Assembly: GCF_012927455.1 (NCBI RefSeq)
Contig: NZ_JABBPE010000002.1
Location: 434,001-498,000 of the forward strand
Length of the DNA: 64,000 nt
Reading direction: 5' to 3'
Source of the DNA: Polaromonas sp.
GTDB lineage: Bacteria; Pseudomonadota; Gammaproteobacteria; Burkholderiales; Burkholderiaceae_C
The translations under genes and the position numbers were made by a program. Positions 26,773-36,442 of this stretch are shown one piece after another. The notes under the pieces are model-generated. The model saw only the letters and a program-made list of their open reading frames with translations. It did not search any database and was not told where the DNA came from. Numbering within the stretch: position 1 is the first letter of the stretch; the number at the start of each line of letters is the position of its first letter.

Positions 26773-27606
26773 CTAAGCCGCCCAGGTCACCACCCCACTC
26801 CAGGCCGTCGCCAACACAACGACCCCAAAAGCAATCCGGTACCACGCAAACGGCACAAAACTGTGACTCGCGATGTAGCGTAGCAGCCAGCGAATGCACA
26901 GCCAAGCGCTGACAAAGGAAAACAGCAAGCCGACGCCAAACATCGGCAGATCGGCCATCGACAACAGCGCGCGCTCCTTGTACAGGCTGTAAACCCCGGC
27001 GCCTATCAGCGTGGGGATTGCCAGGTAGAAGGAAAAGTCGGTCGCCGCCTTGCGTGACAGGCCCAGCAGCATGCCGCCAATAATCGTGGCGCCGCTGCGG
27101 CTGGTGCCCGGAATCATCGCCAGGCATTGCACCAGGCCAACCTTGAGCGCGTCCATCACCGACATCTCCTCGACCTCGTGAATGCGCGCCACCGCCGGGT
27201 TGCGTTGCTGGCGCTTTTCAGCCCACAAGATGACGAAGCCGCCAATGATGAAGGTACTGGCCACCACCACCGGGGTAAACAGATTGGCCTTGATGGCCTT
27301 GCCAAACAGCAGGCCCAGCACCACCGCCGGCAAAAAGGCCACAAGAACGTTGAGCGCAAACTGCTGCGCCTGCTTTTCATTGGGCAAGGCGATCAAGGTG
27401 CTGCGGATTTTTTGCCAGTACACCAAAATCACGGCAAAAATCGCGCCGGTCTGAATGGCGATGTCAAACACTTTGGCCTTTTCGTCGTCAAAGCCCAATA
27501 GCGCGCCGGCCAGGATCAGGTGGCCGGTCGACGAGATGGGCAAGAACTCGGTCAAACCCTCGACGATGCCCATGACGGCAGCCTTGATCAGCAATGTGAT
27601 GTCCAC
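26773..27606 (-). CDS. uppP: Undecaprenyl-diphosphatase UppP (BacA)
   Basis: 277 residues, a polytopic membrane enzyme that recycles undecaprenyl pyrophosphate for peptidoglycan and polysaccharide synthesis. Signature blocks: [16 protein letters not shown] at 15-30 and the second BacA motif [15 protein letters not shown], with eight or so hydrophobic helices between and after. Length equals that of E. coli BacA. Monocistronic, convergent with the alpha/beta hydrolase. Confidence 0.93.
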   Translation of the reverse strand: MDITLLIKAAVMGIVEGLTEFLPISSTGHLILAGALLGFDDEKAKVFDIAIQTGAIFAVILVYWQKIRSTLIALPNEKQAQQFALNVLVAFLPAVVLGLLFGKAIKANLFTPVVVASTFIIGGFVILWAEKRQQRNPAVARIHEVEEMSVMDALKVGLVQCLAMIPGTSRSGATIIGGMLLGLSRKAATDFSFYLAIPTLIGAGVYSLYKERALLSMADLPMFGVGLLFSFVSAWLCIRWLLRYIASHSFVPFAWYRIAFGVVVLATAWSGVVTWAA

Positions 27607-27740
27607 GCAAGCTCCAGAAAAAAGTTTGCGTGATTATCGCCGCGTGGCCGCGGGGCCGCAGTGCACCGGCGCCGTGCGCCGTGCGCCGTCTATACAGTCA
27701 TCAATTCCGTGCCATGAAATTAATTACCCCTCTGCCCTGA

Positions 27741-28379
27741 ATGCCGTCCATGACATCCTCATCCACTCCTATCAATCCCGCCACGCCCGCAGCGGTCCTC
27801 AACTTCTGGCTCGCCGACGGCGTGACACTCGGCTGGCCCAGCCAAAACTTGAACAAACGCTGGTTTACCGGCGGACCCACGCTGGACCAAGCCATTGGCC
27901 AGCAGTTCGGCAGCGCGGTTGCCCTGGCACTGGCCGGCGGCCTGGCCGACTGGGAAGCCGCACCGCTTGACCGGCTGGCGCTCATCATCGTGCTTGACCA
28001 GTTCACCCGCAATATGTTTCGCGGCAGCGCGCAGGCCTTTGCCGGCGATGCGCGCGCCCAGCTGCTGGTGCGGCAAACGCTGGCGGCTCAACAAGACCGG
28101 AAACTGCCCTGGGTCTGCCGCGTCTTCCTGCACATGCCGCTGATGCACGCGGAAAGCCTGGCCTTGCAAGACCAGTGCGTGGCCTGCTTCAGGCAATTGA
28201 TTGTTGACGCACCCGAAGACTTGAAGGAGCGGCTGCAAGGCAATCTGGACTTTGCCCGACAGCACCGGGACATCATCAGCCGCTTTGGCCGCTTTCCTTA
28301 CCGAAATGCGGCGCTGGAGCGCAGTAACACGCCAGCCGAAGAAGAGTTTCTGCTGAACGGCAAACGCTTCGGGCAATAG
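27741..28379 (+). CDS. DUF924 family protein
   Basis: 212 residues; ATG 27741 or 27750 could be used. Family features: VLNFWLADG near the N-terminus, LDRLALIIVLDQFTRNMFRG in the middle, FLHMPLMHAE, and the C-terminal ISRFGRFPYRNAALER..TPAEEEFL motif that defines DUF924. These are predicted all-helical, TPR-like soluble proteins of unknown function. Isolated gene, divergent from uppP. Confidence 0.85.
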   Translation: MPSMTSSSTPINPATPAAVLNFWLADGVTLGWPSQNLNKRWFTGGPTLDQAIGQQFGSAVALALAGGLADWEAAPLDRLALIIVLDQFTRNMFRGSAQAFAGDARAQLLVRQTLAAQQDRKLPWVCRVFLHMPLMHAESLALQDQCVACFRQLIVDAPEDLKERLQGNLDFARQHRDIISRFGRFPYRNAALERSNTPAEEEFLLNGKRFGQ

Positions 28380-28706
28380 CGCAGGGCGGCGGGGTGGCAC
28401 AGCGGATTGAAGTCGCAGAGCAAGGCTTGCACGCAAGCCGACCTAGGCGACAGCTGACACGACCTTGCCAAACTGACTACATCTTCTGGAAAGCCGCTTA
28501 GCTTAATTACCAAGATCGCCTAGCGCGAAAAAGCCCAAGGTCCGAAAATTCCGGTTTGCGGGACTTTCCTTTTACTTTTTCCCGAAGATCAGCAGCAGCG
28601 GCAAGCTCGCTGTCACACCCAAGAAAAAGCCTGCGCAAGGCAGGCTTTTGACTCAAATCAAGCGGCGCACAACAAACCGTCTGCGTTATGTGCGCGGGCC
28701 TTACTG
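28380..28706. other. Intergenic interval, terminator only
   Basis: 327 bp between the convergent DUF924 gene and the secreted-protein gene. Apart from the terminator hairpin at 28625-28649 I see no gene, no dispersed repeat and no conserved element. Confidence 0.6.
28625..28649 (-). terminator. Rho-independent terminator for the secreted-protein gene
   Basis: A perfect 10-bp inverted repeat, AAAAGCCTGC / GCAGGCTTTT, with a 5-base loop. On the minus strand the stem is followed by TTTTTCTT. It lies about 60 bp past the stop of the gene at 28707 and may also stop plus-strand transcripts. Confidence 0.85.
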
Positions 28707-29189
28707 TTAGTCGTCGTCGCGGTCCCGGTGCCGCCGGTTATGACGCCTGTCGCCATCATCTCCACGCTTGTAATACGCTGGCCCGTAACCCCGGCCACCA
28801 CCGTAACCACCGTAGTACCCTGGGCCATAGCCATAACCAGCTCCTTGTACGAAGCCATCACGGCGCCCACGCCAACCAGGGCGACCGTAGTAAACCGGTG
28901 CGGGTTGCACATAAACTGGCTGCGGCTGCACATACACAGGGCGCGGGTAATAAACCGGCGCAGGCTGCACATAAATTGGCTGGGGTTGCACATAAATCGG
29001 TTGCGGCTGCACATACACCTGTGGCGCATTGCCCACATTCAGTTCCACGCCGGGAGAACCCACACCCACCGACCAGAATACGTTGTCTCTGGCTTGGGCT
29101 GCACCGGCAAAGCCGAGAGCGGCAACCGCCAATGTTGCTGCGGCACCCGCCATAACCATTGAGCGGCTTGCTTTGAGGGATGTCTTCAT
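28707..29189 (-). CDS. Secreted Pro/Tyr-rich repeat protein
   Basis: 160 residues. A standard signal peptide (MKTSLKASRSMVMAGAAATL, cleavage after AAQA near 34) is followed by a short polar region, then a tandem repeat of VYVQPQPIYVQPAPVYY type (about 60-98), a Gly/Tyr-rich stretch and a strongly charged Arg/Asp tail. An AAGGAG ribosome-binding site precedes the ATG. Such repeat proteins are common single genes in Burkholderiales; the function is unknown, with a cell-envelope or periplasmic role likely from the signal peptide. It has its own terminator, so it is probably monocistronic. Confidence 0.8.
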   Translation of the reverse strand: MKTSLKASRSMVMAGAAATLAVAALGFAGAAQARDNVFWSVGVGSPGVELNVGNAPQVYVQPQPIYVQPQPIYVQPAPVYYPRPVYVQPQPVYVQPAPVYYGRPGWRGRRDGFVQGAGYGYGPGYYGGYGGGRGYGPAYYKRGDDGDRRHNRRHRDRDDD

Positions 29190-29321
29190 AACTTACTCCT
29201 TAACAGGGCATAAAAACCCCATGTGTTCATTAAACGCACCAACCCGGTAAGCGCCTACCGTATGCACAGTGAAGAGCGTAGCCAAACGTAACCCCCGCAC
29301 GCTACGGCCTAAAATCACCCA

Positions 29322-31174
<1,853 letters not shown>

Positions 31175-31175
<1 letters not shown>

Positions 31176-31429
31176 TGCACAGTAAGCGCTTTGACTTGCC
31201 GGTGGTGTTAACAGAACACGCTCGAGTGCGTATGGCGCAACGCAATATCGATGCTCATCTGATTTTGGAGATCATTGATAGCGGCACGCTCAAAGAGGCT
31301 GGCGGTTTTCACTACTGGCTATACAAACACCTGCCGGACCGCACCGACAACTTGCTATGCGTGGCAGCTGTGATTGACAATGTATTCGTGGTCAAAACCA
31401 TCCTGCACCATTGGGAGCCTCAACCATGA
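31175..31429 (+). CDS. DUF4258-type small protein (putative toxin-like)
   Basis: 84 residues from ATG 31175 (overlaps the glnS stop by one base). The sequence LTEHARVRMAQRNIDAHLI followed by VIDNVFVVKTILHHW is characteristic of DUF4258 proteins, small basic proteins related to the BrnT/RelE-like group. It is coupled by ATGA to a DUF2283 gene. These two families occur together frequently and are regarded as a possible toxin-antitoxin pair; no activity can be asserted here. Confidence 0.7.
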
Positions 31430-31617
31430 AGAGCATCTATTTCGAGAACGACGATATTTTGCAAATCCGCGTGTCTGACAAGCCGATCGTGCGCGAAGTC
31501 TCACAAGGCTGGCATACCAACATCAGCTACGCCGAAGACGGCACGATTGTCGAAATCGTGCTGCTTGACGCCAAAAAAGAAGGCTTGCTGCCCCTTGAAT
31601 ACAGAAAAGCAGCATGA
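31426..31617 (+). CDS. DUF2283 family protein
   Basis: 63 residues from ATG 31426. MKSIYFENDDILQIRVSDKP followed by IVREVS and GTIVEIVLLDA is the DUF2283 pattern. Coupled by ATGA on both sides, to the DUF4258 gene upstream and the HTH gene downstream, so three tiny genes form one operon immediately behind glnS. Probable antitoxin or accessory partner of the DUF4258 protein, by association. Confidence 0.72.
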   Translation: MKSIYFENDDILQIRVSDKPIVREVSQGWHTNISYAEDGTIVEIVLLDAKKEGLLPLEYRKAA

Positions 31618-31910
31618 CCGACAGCTTTGAGACTTGTATTGGCAGTGACAACGTCTTCCGCGATCTGGGTTTTCCCGAGGGTGAGGCGCAAAACCTTTTG
31701 CTCAGGGGCAATCTGGTCATCCATATTCGCAAAAAGATCGACAAGCTCGGCCTGACCCAGGTTGAAGCCGCCAAGCGGGCCGGCATTACCCAGCCGCGCA
31801 TGAACGATCTGGTCAAAGGTCGTATTCACAAATTCACGCTTGACGCCTTGGTCAACGTGGCGGCGAATCTTGGATATTCCGTGCAACTGAAACTCAAGAA
31901 AGCAGCCTAA
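31614..31910 (+). CDS. XRE-family HTH protein (HigA-like)
   Basis: 98 residues. The helix-turn-helix spans LGLTQVEAAKRAGITQPRMN and continues DLVKGRIHKFTLDALVNVAANLG, which closely resembles the second HTH gene at 36764-37045 (paralogues). Such XRE proteins are usually antitoxins/autorepressors of RelE- or HigB-like toxins; here it is coupled to the DUF4258/DUF2283 pair and may regulate that operon. Confidence 0.8.
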   Translation: MTDSFETCIGSDNVFRDLGFPEGEAQNLLLRGNLVIHIRKKIDKLGLTQVEAAKRAGITQPRMNDLVKGRIHKFTLDALVNVAANLGYSVQLKLKKAA

Positions 31911-32014
31911 GCTTCAACCGACTGGCTGCCCGCCGCGACATTCGATCGCATGAAATCTGGCCCATCGCAAGCCGCCTCTGCACCAAACGCGCCCGGCTCA
32001 AGCAAACCCCAACC

Positions 32015-32070
32015 GCTATTATTTTGATAGCTACTCGCGCCCACCATTCGGGCGCTAGAGCCACATTTCC
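32015..32070 (+). repeat. Dispersed repeat between HTH gene and addiction-module gene
   Basis: GCTATTATTTTGATAGCTAC, then TCGCGCCCACC and GGGCGCTAGAGCC. Near-consensus copy in the 258-bp gap; nothing else is recognised in the gap. Confidence 0.8.
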
Positions 32071-32168
32071 CCCTAAAAATTCGGGAGTGCGCAGGCCACG
32101 TTGAGATAAAGCCGACCCCGGCGGTATATTCAAAAGATCATTGCACCCGTTTTTACCAGGAGCCTGTC

Positions 32169-32396
32169 ATGCCAACAACCGCCAAAGCATTGAGTGAACA
32201 AGCCGTTCAGCTACCGCCTGCGGAGCGCATGGCATTGGTGGAACATATTCTCGACAGCCTGGACGCCCCCGATCCTTCCATCGAAGCACTGTGGGCGGCC
32301 GAGGCGGATGACCGCCTGGCAGCCTGGCGAAGGGGCGAGATTCGTGCGGCGACGCTATCCGAAGTACTGACCAGATACCAAGTCCCGGGCGCATGA
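32169..32396 (+). CDS. Addiction-module antitoxin component (TIGR02574-like)
   Basis: 75 residues: LSEQAVQLPPAERMALVEHI followed by LDSLDAPDPSIEALWAAEAD and RLAAWRRGEI, the pattern of the putative addiction module component family, typically paired with a ParE/RelE toxin. An AGGAGC ribosome-binding site lies just upstream. The stop overlaps the toxin start (ATGA). The reading frame is intact although its partner toxin is interrupted. Confidence 0.82.
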   Translation: MPTTAKALSEQAVQLPPAERMALVEHILDSLDAPDPSIEALWAAEADDRLAAWRRGEIRAATLSEVLTRYQVPGA

Positions 32397-32647
32397 GCAT
32401 CCAACTGCTGGAGCCAGCGCAGCATGAGCTTGACGAGGCCATCGCCTGGTACACCAACCAAGCACCCGGTTTGGGCGATGCTTTTCTGGCGGAAACCCTA
32501 AAAACACTGAAACTGATCGCCTAGTTTCCGCAAGCCTGGCACCCTTTAAATCCACAAGTTCGCCGTTGCCGTCTCAATCGCTTTCCTTACAGAGTGATTT
32601 ACGGCGTTGAAGTCGTTAATTTACTGATGATTTCCATCGCCCACTAG
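32393..32647 (+). pseudogene. ParE/RelE-family toxin interrupted by an in-frame amber codon
   Basis: From ATG 32393 the frame reads 43 residues of a ParE-like toxin (MSIQLLEPAQHELDEAIAWY start, TLKTLKLIA end), then TAG at 32522-32524, and continues in the same frame without further disruption: FPQAWHPLNPQ, RLNRFPYRVIYGVEV, to a natural stop at 32645-32647. The usual family sequence at the stop is KLIAEFP, so a single GAG-to-TAG change explains it. Total would be 84 codons, a normal length. The downstream half keeps the conserved RFPYRVIY core. Probably inactive unless the amber is suppressed. Confidence 0.85.
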
Positions 32648-32777
32648 CACCGCAAACATGGCTACCGGCGCAACCGGTCGCAGAAGCGATAACAGATATC
32701 CGCCTTTTTTGGAACGAAATCAAATCCCGCGCCTTCGCCCAGTCCTGAGGGCTCACTCAAAACCGTATGGGCCAAGG

Positions 32778-33020
32778 CGCGCACCTACAATTGCCTACGT
32801 GTCGACACCCAGACGTTGCAGGCGGCAAAGACGTCATCGAAAAACTGAAGCCCAACAGCCTGAAAGTGGTGCAGTTAGTAGAAAAGCCATCATTGACTGC
32901 GGCCAAACCGATAACCAGTTTCAGTTTGAACGGCATGAATTTTTGTGGCGGATCTGGTGGCTTATGTGGCGGGTAGCCCTGTGCTTGATTTGGCTATGGA
33001 GTCGAAGAACTATTGGGTAG
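32778..33020 (+). pseudogene. Decayed duplicate of the glnS 3' end
   Basis: Allowing frameshifts, this stretch translates as a GlnRS C-terminus: HPDVAGGKDVIEKLKPNSLK then QFQFERHEFFVADLVAYVAG and SPVLDLAMESKNYWV. It aligns with the end of the intact glnS (NTDSLKV.., KFQFERHGYFVADRVDH.., PVFNLAVGLKDSW). At least one frameshift is needed (five Ts at 32939-32943, where six are required). The similarity stops at the AT-rich cassette downstream. The copy is clearly diverged, so it is not a recent duplication. Confidence 0.65.
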
Positions 33021-33096
33021 ATAGTTCGGATTTAGGCAATATAATTCGAATTTTCTTTAATAATTTACTTAAGCATATAACTTTCGCTAGAACAGT

Positions 33097-34203
33097 ATGA
33101 AAACAATATCAGTATTTAATAACAAAGGAGGAGTTGGAAAAACAACTCTCACTTTTCATCTTGCTCATGCACTTGCAGAATTAGGACATAAGGTATTGAT
33201 GATCGATGCAGACCCTCAATGCAATTTAACAATATTTTCAGTTGATTCAGATGCGATTTCGGCAATCTGGGAACCAGAAGATCCTTATATTGATGAAGGC
33301 ATCGAGATAACGAGAGCTACTGCCTCTAAAGCACAAATAAAAAAGCTTCTGGCCAATACGCGCAGTTTGCACTTCCTGCTAAAACCTACTGAAGAAGGGA
33401 CTGGGGAGTTCGACAATCTCTCACCACCTCTTAAGCTCGCTAAAAATTTGGACCTAATACCCGGTCGGTTATCTCTTCATTCATATGAAGAAAAGGTGGC
33501 ATCACGGTGGGCTGACGCGTATCGCGGCGACTCACTAGCGATACGTACCATGACTAGAATTAGAAATCTTGCAGAAGAATATTCCGGCATCCACTCTTAT
33601 GACTTTGTAATAATAGATACTTCGCCTAGCTTAGGCGCTCTTAATAAAGTAATTATTTCCACGGTAGATGGCTTTTTTGTGCCTGCTTATCCAGATTTAT
33701 TTTCACTCTATGGAATTCGAAATATTGGAAAATCACTTGCCAAATGGAAGCAAGACTTTGACACACTTTACCAACTCATCTCTACCGACAAGCGAAAACA
33801 GTTTCCTAATCGTTTTGTCACTTTTTTAGGATATACGATTTATAACGCGAAAAAATACACGTACACACCAGCGTACAAATGGAATCTTGCACAAGCTCAC
33901 TTAAGTTTTGCAGAAAAAATTCCTAGAGAAATTAAAACTTATATTGCTCCCGAACTCCGCAGTCACATTACAGAGACGGAGTTAGAAACGCCAATAGGGG
34001 AAACTGCAGTTATGCATACACATAATACTTTTCCTGCCCTTGCACAGCATTATCATGTGCCGATGTGGAAAGTGCCGAGCATCAACGCTCTTGATGCGGA
34101 GCATCAAAACACGGTAGCGGGTGCAGCACAACGCTATCGTGACACTAAAGATGCGTACAAATCCTTCGCGCGCGAGCTCCTAAAAAGACTTAAAAACGTG
34201 TAA
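33097..34203 (+). CDS. ParA/MinD-like P-loop ATPase of the AT-rich cassette
   Basis: 368 residues. The deviant Walker A NNKGGVGKTT (8-17), the A' motif VLMIDADPQCNLT (34-46) and Walker B FVIIDTSPSLG place it in the ParA/Soj family. After the core ATPase there is an extra C-terminal region of roughly 130 residues without a recognisable domain (FLGYTIYNAKKYTY onward). Codon use and base composition are strikingly AT-rich compared with everything around it. It starts after an AT-rich leader with no strong ribosome-binding site and is followed, 2 bp after its stop, by the RelA/SpoT-domain gene. No parB or centromere-like repeats are visible, so plasmid partition is unlikely. Confidence 0.85.
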   Translation: MKTISVFNNKGGVGKTTLTFHLAHALAELGHKVLMIDADPQCNLTIFSVDSDAISAIWEPEDPYIDEGIEITRATASKAQIKKLLANTRSLHFLLKPTEEGTGEFDNLSPPLKLAKNLDLIPGRLSLHSYEEKVASRWADAYRGDSLAIRTMTRIRNLAEEYSGIHSYDFVIIDTSPSLGALNKVIISTVDGFFVPAYPDLFSLYGIRNIGKSLAKWKQDFDTLYQLISTDKRKQFPNRFVTFLGYTIYNAKKYTYTPAYKWNLAQAHLSFAEKIPREIKTYIAPELRSHITETELETPIGETAVMHTHNTFPALAQHYHVPMWKVPSINALDAEHQNTVAGAAQRYRDTKDAYKSFARELLKRLKNV

Positions 34204-34205
34204 TC

Positions 34206-34877
34206 ATGGCAACTGCTAAGCAAAAACGGATTGCTAAACTAGTTGATCTGTACCAGACAAACCTGCACCTCTTCAAGTTATTTCAAGAAGGGGTTTCAAA
34301 CGCATTACGATTTGATCCGGCGTTAAACAGTGATCCTCATCCTATTATTCACTCTATTAAAACAAGATTAAAAGATCCGAGTCACCTTGCCGAGAAGATA
34401 GCGCGTAAAGAATCAGATAGCAAGGAAATTACCGAAGGATCACTATTTACAGATATTACTGATTTAGCAGGGGTGCGTGTTCTTCACCTACACCAAGCTC
34501 AAGCAGCCAAAATACATGAGTTCATAATAAGTCGTGTCACTGATAAAGAATGGTATCTTGTCGAAAAGCCGATCGCATACTCTTGGGATCCTGACGCGAC
34601 CCAATTTTTTCAGGGGCTTGGATTGAAGGTTAAAATCAAACCATCTCACTACACTAGTATTCATTACGTGGTGCGTCCAAAAAAAGGGGCGCAAGCAAGC
34701 TGCGAGATCCAAGTACGAACTTTATTTGAAGAGATTTGGGGTGAAATAGATCACACTGTTAATTATCCAAAACCTGCAACAAATATTGCAACTACAGAAC
34801 AGCTTAGAGTGTTATCAAAGCTGGTGTCCGCCGGAAGTCGCTTAGCTGATTCTGTATTCAAGCTTCACACCCCCTGA
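34206..34877 (+). CDS. Single-domain RelA/SpoT alarmone-synthetase homologue (toxSAS-like)
   Basis: 223 residues carrying only a nucleotidyl/pyrophosphotransferase domain. Active-site elements of (p)ppGpp synthetases are present: HSIKTRLKDPSHLAEKIARK (about 50-69, ATP-binding basic residues), DLAGVRVL (the Mg-binding Asp), HYTSIHYVVRP (the stacking Tyr), and CEIQVRTLFEEIWGEIDH with the conserved Glu and Arg. No HD hydrolase, TGS or ACT domain. AT-rich like its partner and separated from it by 2 bp. Known single-domain relatives are either alarmone synthetases or toxSAS toxins that modify tRNA or make ppApp; which applies here cannot be told. An operon partner that is a ParA-like ATPase rather than a small antitoxin is unusual. 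Confidence 0.83.
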   Translation: MATAKQKRIAKLVDLYQTNLHLFKLFQEGVSNALRFDPALNSDPHPIIHSIKTRLKDPSHLAEKIARKESDSKEITEGSLFTDITDLAGVRVLHLHQAQAAKIHEFIISRVTDKEWYLVEKPIAYSWDPDATQFFQGLGLKVKIKPSHYTSIHYVVRPKKGAQASCEIQVRTLFEEIWGEIDHTVNYPKPATNIATTEQLRVLSKLVSAGSRLADSVFKLHTP

Positions 34878-34939
34878 GCTACCAAACTGAGAAATCTGGA
34901 AATCTTAAATTTTTAATTGGTCCTGAAAGATAAAGTCGG

Positions 34940-35656
34940 ATGGCAAAGTTTCTAAACACCAGCGCAACCAACTATTTCCTCGAAGAAATGATTAAGGGCG
35001 CGTCAGACCGCTTGATTCTGATCAGCCCGTTTCTCAAACTCAACGACCGCATGAAAGAGCTGCTCGCCGACAAGAACCGGCTGAAGATCGATGTGCGCAT
35101 CGTCTACGGCAAGAGTGAACTGCAGCCGCAGGAAATCGAGTGGCTGCGCGGCCTGACTTATATCCGAACCAGCTTCTGCAAAAACCTGCATGCCAAGTGC
35201 TACATGAATGAAGAGATGTGCATTGTCACCAGCCTGAACTTGTATGAGTTCAGCCAGGTCAACAATAATGAAATGGGCATCCTGATTCGGCGCGCCGAAG
35301 ACGGTCAGTTGTACAAAGACGCCTATGAAGAGGCCCAGCGCATCATCCGTATCAGCGACGAGGTGCGCATTTCGCTGGAACGGGTGACCAGCGAACCCGA
35401 AACTGACAGCCACGATGCGGACAAGAGCACCGAAGCAGAAACTGCCGGTGACAAGCTGCCGTCCGGCAAGTTGGCGCAAAAACTCGGTTTGAAGACTGCA
35501 CAGCTATTGGATCGCGCGACCGAGCAGGGCTATCTTTTGCTCTCCGGCGACAAACATGTCGTAACGCCGAAGGGTGAAAGTGTAGGCGTGGAGTTTGTTG
35601 CCAAAGGGCGCTTTGGGCCTTACTTCTTGTGGCCGCAGGATTTTCACCCGGTCTGA
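34940..35656 (+). CDS. Phospholipase D-like (HKD) nuclease-family protein
   Basis: 238 residues. A single PLD half-site is visible: NLHAKCYMNEEMC followed by IVTSLNLYEFS, i.e. H-x-K with the downstream Ser and Asn of the HKD family; enzymes with one motif act as dimers. After a Glu/Asp-rich linker (about 150-175) comes a separate domain of about 60 residues (KLPSGKLAQKLGLKTAQLLD onward, ending GRFGPYFLWPQDF) resembling a small winged-helix-like domain. GC content is back to host level, so it was probably not acquired with the AT-rich pair 62 bp upstream, although it may be functionally associated. Nuclease or lipase activity is not certain. Confidence 0.75.
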   Translation: MAKFLNTSATNYFLEEMIKGASDRLILISPFLKLNDRMKELLADKNRLKIDVRIVYGKSELQPQEIEWLRGLTYIRTSFCKNLHAKCYMNEEMCIVTSLNLYEFSQVNNNEMGILIRRAEDGQLYKDAYEEAQRIIRISDEVRISLERVTSEPETDSHDADKSTEAETAGDKLPSGKLAQKLGLKTAQLLDRATEQGYLLLSGDKHVVTPKGESVGVEFVAKGRFGPYFLWPQDFHPV

Positions 35657-35703
35657 TCCACGGCGTTTGATCGCCAGCGGCAGCCGTCATGCAATGAGCT
35701 TCC

Positions 35704-35757
35704 GCTATATTATTAATAGCTGATTGCGCATATTCCACGGGGGCTGGAGTCATATTC
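35704..35757 (+). repeat. Dispersed repeat upstream of the DUF4357 gene
   Basis: GCTATATTATTAATAGCTGA, then TTGCGCATATTCCACGGGGG and CTGGAG. A moderately diverged copy in the 150-bp gap. Confidence 0.75.
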
Positions 35758-35809
35758 AGCACAGAACTCTTAAACAATTTGGCTTGCTGCCAATTCCCGG
35801 TCAAATTCA

Positions 35810-36193
35810 ATGCCCCGCCCCCAAACCATCCAGATATTTCTCCCCGCCAGTGAAAAGGAACTGTTCTATTGCAAGGGCTCTGGCGCAGACGGTGTGGGCG
35901 AGTACACAACGGAAGGCTTTGTGGTGCTCAGGGGCTCACGCGGGCGCACGGAAAAAGTGGCATCCATTCAAGGCACCCCCAACGAACGCTTGCGCGAACA
36001 ACTCGTCAACGACGGCGTCATGGCCGCACAAAACGGTCTGTACGTCTTTACCCGTGACCATCTTTTCCCAAGCCCCAGCACGGCCGCCATGGCGGTCATG
36101 GGCCGCTCTGCCAACGGCTGGGTGGAGTGGAAGAATTCGCAGGGCAGGACGCTGGACGAGGTGAAGCGGCAGTCTGTGACTGTGGCCGGCTGA
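35810..36193 (+). CDS. DUF4357 domain protein
   Basis: 127 residues from ATG 35810. The C-terminal half (LYVFTRDHLFPSPSTAAMAV, MGRSANGWVEWKN, GRTLDEVKR) is a DUF4357 domain, which in other proteins follows GIY-YIG or other nuclease domains. The N-terminal half (IQIFLPASEKELFYCKGSGA, EYTTEGFVVLRGS) is the usual pre-DUF4357 region, so this is a stand-alone version. Function unknown. A decayed second copy, including the repeat that follows it, is at 39398-39727. Confidence 0.78.
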   Translation: MPRPQTIQIFLPASEKELFYCKGSGADGVGEYTTEGFVVLRGSRGRTEKVASIQGTPNERLREQLVNDGVMAAQNGLYVFTRDHLFPSPSTAAMAVMGRSANGWVEWKNSQGRTLDEVKRQSVTVAG

Positions 36194-36196
36194 CGG

Positions 36197-36256
36197 TTGC
36201 TACGCTTTTAATAGCTGCTTGCGCCTATTACACGGGGGCTAGAGCCATATTTGACC
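36197..36256 (+). repeat. Dispersed repeat downstream of the DUF4357 gene
   Basis: TTGCTACGCTTTTAATAGCTGCTTGCGCC.. and GGGGGCTAGAGCCATATTTG: a near-consensus copy starting 4 bp after the DUF4357 stop. The same gene-repeat junction is duplicated near 39668. Confidence 0.8.
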
Positions 36257-36442
36257 AAGATTTCTCTCGAGAAATCCCAATTTGGGTACGAACAACCCTG
36301 AATTGGGTATTTCAAATCACCCAATGTTTTGAGCAACTGCCACGAAAGAGCACAGCCTGAGTAAGCACCAAGGCTTGCTTAACGTAGTGGGTTCTTGAAA
36401 CCCAACTTGCGAATTTATATCCGAACCAGTATATTCAAGCTA

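Noticed and set aside
32658-33020. 120-residue hypothetical protein
   Set aside because: The frame covers the end of the toxin pseudogene and the glnS remnant; the recognisable protein similarity switches between frames.
33097-34203. ParA-like ATPase as part of a plasmid partition system
   Set aside because: No ParB gene and no iterated centromere-like sites nearby; the partner is a RelA/SpoT-domain protein.
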